From: CAILUG01 sp903844415
Lineage (GTDB): Bacteria > Pseudomonadota > Gammaproteobacteria > Pseudomonadales > Pseudohongiellaceae
DNA: 64,000 bases
NCBI GenBank assembly: GCA_947477655.1
Contig: CANJTS010000007.1
Location: 112,930 to 176,929, forward strand
Reading direction: 5' to 3'
The notes under the pieces were generated by a model. It did not search any database, had not been told where the DNA came from, and saw only the letters and a list, made by a program, of their open reading frames with translations. Positions 62,022 to 64,000 of the stretch are shown in pieces; position 1 is the stretch's first letter, and each line of letters opens with the position of its first letter. Position numbers and translations under genes: made by a program.

Positions 62022-62178
62022 TTTTAACTCCATCGTGCATGGGGCTTTGACCCACTATGGCTGCTTTCGCATTACACTATGTTAAGTATGTCACCAAGGT
62101 GACGATTCGTTGTATTTAAGGTGCCAGCATTTATGATATACAGACACCACTACAAAATATTTTTAAAAACTTATTTTC

Positions 62179-62490
62179 TCAACCCAAACTTATCTGAACC
62201 TCGACACCTGCTGCTAGATCAAGCTTCATCAAAGCGTCAACAGTTTTTTCAGTAGGTTCAACAATATCCAACAGACGTTTATGCGTACGGATTTCGTACT
62301 GGTCTCGCGCATCTTTATCAACATGGGGCGAAACCAGAATAGTAAACCTTTCAGTTTGTGTCGGCAGAGGAATTGGACCCCGTATTTGCGCACCTGTGCG
62401 CTTTGCGGTTTCGACAATTTCTTGCGTTGACTTGTCAATAAGCCTGTGATCGAAGGCTTTAAGACGAATTCTGATGCGCTGGTTCTGCAT
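62179..62490 (-). CDS. rpsJ: 30S ribosomal protein S10 (NusE)
   Basis: 103 residues, the E. coli length and nearly its sequence: MQNQRIRIRLKAFDHRLIDKSTQEIVETAKRTGAQIRGPIPLPT. S10 binds the 30S head and, as NusE, takes part in antitermination with NusB and NusG. ATG 62490 is used because the family starts there; an upstream in-frame ATG would add seven residues. It is the first gene of the S10 operon, behind a strong promoter with a leader of only about 67 nt. Confidence 0.98.
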   Translation of the reverse strand: MQNQRIRIRLKAFDHRLIDKSTQEIVETAKRTGAQIRGPIPLPTQTERFTILVSPHVDKDARDQYEIRTHKRLLDIVEPTEKTVDALMKLDLAAGVEVQISLG

Positions 62491-62563
62491 GCGACCAACA
62501 TCTCCTGTCATTGTTAAAGATCTGCGCAGTGAAAATGATTTATCACTACGAAAAAGAGCGCGA

Positions 62564-62592
62564 ATTTTAAGAATGTGAGCCTATACTGTCAA
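62564..62592 (-). promoter_or_regulatory. Sigma-70 promoter of the S10 operon
   Basis: On the minus strand TTGACA (62587-62592) and TAAAAT (62564-62569) are separated by exactly 17 bp, a near-consensus sigma-70 promoter. A GC-containing discriminator (TCGCGC) follows, as expected for growth-rate-regulated ribosomal promoters. It lies between the tuf terminator and rpsJ; the upstream flank is very AT-rich, as in UP elements. Confidence 0.88.
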
Positions 62593-62742
62593 GCCCTCAT
62601 TTATTTATTTTTCATCAATCTATGCTAATTTTCGAATGATTATTTAATAATCTTCAGATATGCGATTGCTTTTTTTTAAATTCTTGAATTCAAGAAAAAT
62701 TTTTTATCAATTTTTTTCTAAATAAATATTAAAAATATTTGC

Positions 62743-62775
62743 AAAAAAAACCGAGGCCCCATTGAGGTCCCGGTT
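62743..62775 (-). terminator. Rho-independent terminator of tuf
   Basis: On the minus strand a 12-bp GC-rich stem (AACCGGGACCTC pairing with GGGGCCTCGGTT, one mismatch and two wobbles) closes a short loop and is followed by eight T. It lies about 20 nt after the tuf stop and separates tuf from the S10 promoter. Confidence 0.88.
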
Positions 62776-62795
62776 TAACGCTATTCCAGCGTGTT

Positions 62796-63989
<1,194 letters not shown>

Positions 63990-64000
63990 CGAATGCCTCC

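Overview
The window looks like chromosome of a heterotrophic, probably aquatic gammaproteobacterium. The evidence is the S10-spc-alpha ribosomal block in gammaproteobacterial order (tuf to rplQ), gammaproteobacterial-type S10, S14, L36 and EF-Tu sequences, a PhoPQ-like two-component system, a PdxH start and Pgi, and a heavy load of TonB-dependent receptors and exported quinoproteins. Closer placement (for example OM182/Pseudohongiella-like groups) is only a guess. I see no insertion sequence, prophage, CRISPR array or replication origin.

Layout. 1-6.7 kb: the 5' end of pdxH, a beta-hydroxyacid dehydrogenase, an HNH protein, an overlapping three-gene operon (thioesterase, Bcp peroxiredoxin, YbfF-like hydrolase), then an exported redoxin and two unknown envelope proteins. 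7-15.9 kb: an exported beta-propeller protein, then a minus-strand accessory cluster of two tandem TonB receptors, a DUF6152 protein and an exported partner protein, preceded by the C-terminal remnant of a third receptor and by tRNA-Thr. Three tandem 68-bp units resembling the 5' half of that tRNA lie directly upstream of it. 16-20.3 kb: pgi, a class I aminotransferase and a GH84 O-GlcNAcase-like enzyme. 20.5-25 kb: a large TonB receptor, a promoter region rich in repeats and an FkbM methyltransferase.

25-34 kb is the most coherent accessory unit. It is a same-strand series: PepSY protein, PhoP-like regulator, PhoQ-like kinase, a DUF6152 fusion protein, a small His/Cys exported protein, a ZnuD-like TonB receptor whose metal-loop position is acidic and lacks His, and a lipoprotein PQQ/cytochrome-c alcohol dehydrogenase. 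34-47.8 kb: a type B carboxylesterase, a soluble PQQ sugar dehydrogenase, an NTF2-like protein, a second quinohemoprotein (with the extra Asp associated with lanthanide use), a POT peptide transporter, a HupE/UreJ-like protein with a PpiC-type isomerase, a CBM9/DUF5916 outer-membrane protein and an alanine-glyoxylate-type aminotransferase. 47.9-64 kb: the ribosomal, secY, rpoA and tuf block, all on the minus strand.

Together the accessory genes describe an envelope built for TonB-driven uptake and periplasmic oxidation of alcohols and sugars by quinoproteins. No PQQ biosynthesis gene is in the window. Several promoter regions carry simple repeats that could vary in length: a 13-G tract, a 6 x 9-bp array and a 4 x 12-bp array.
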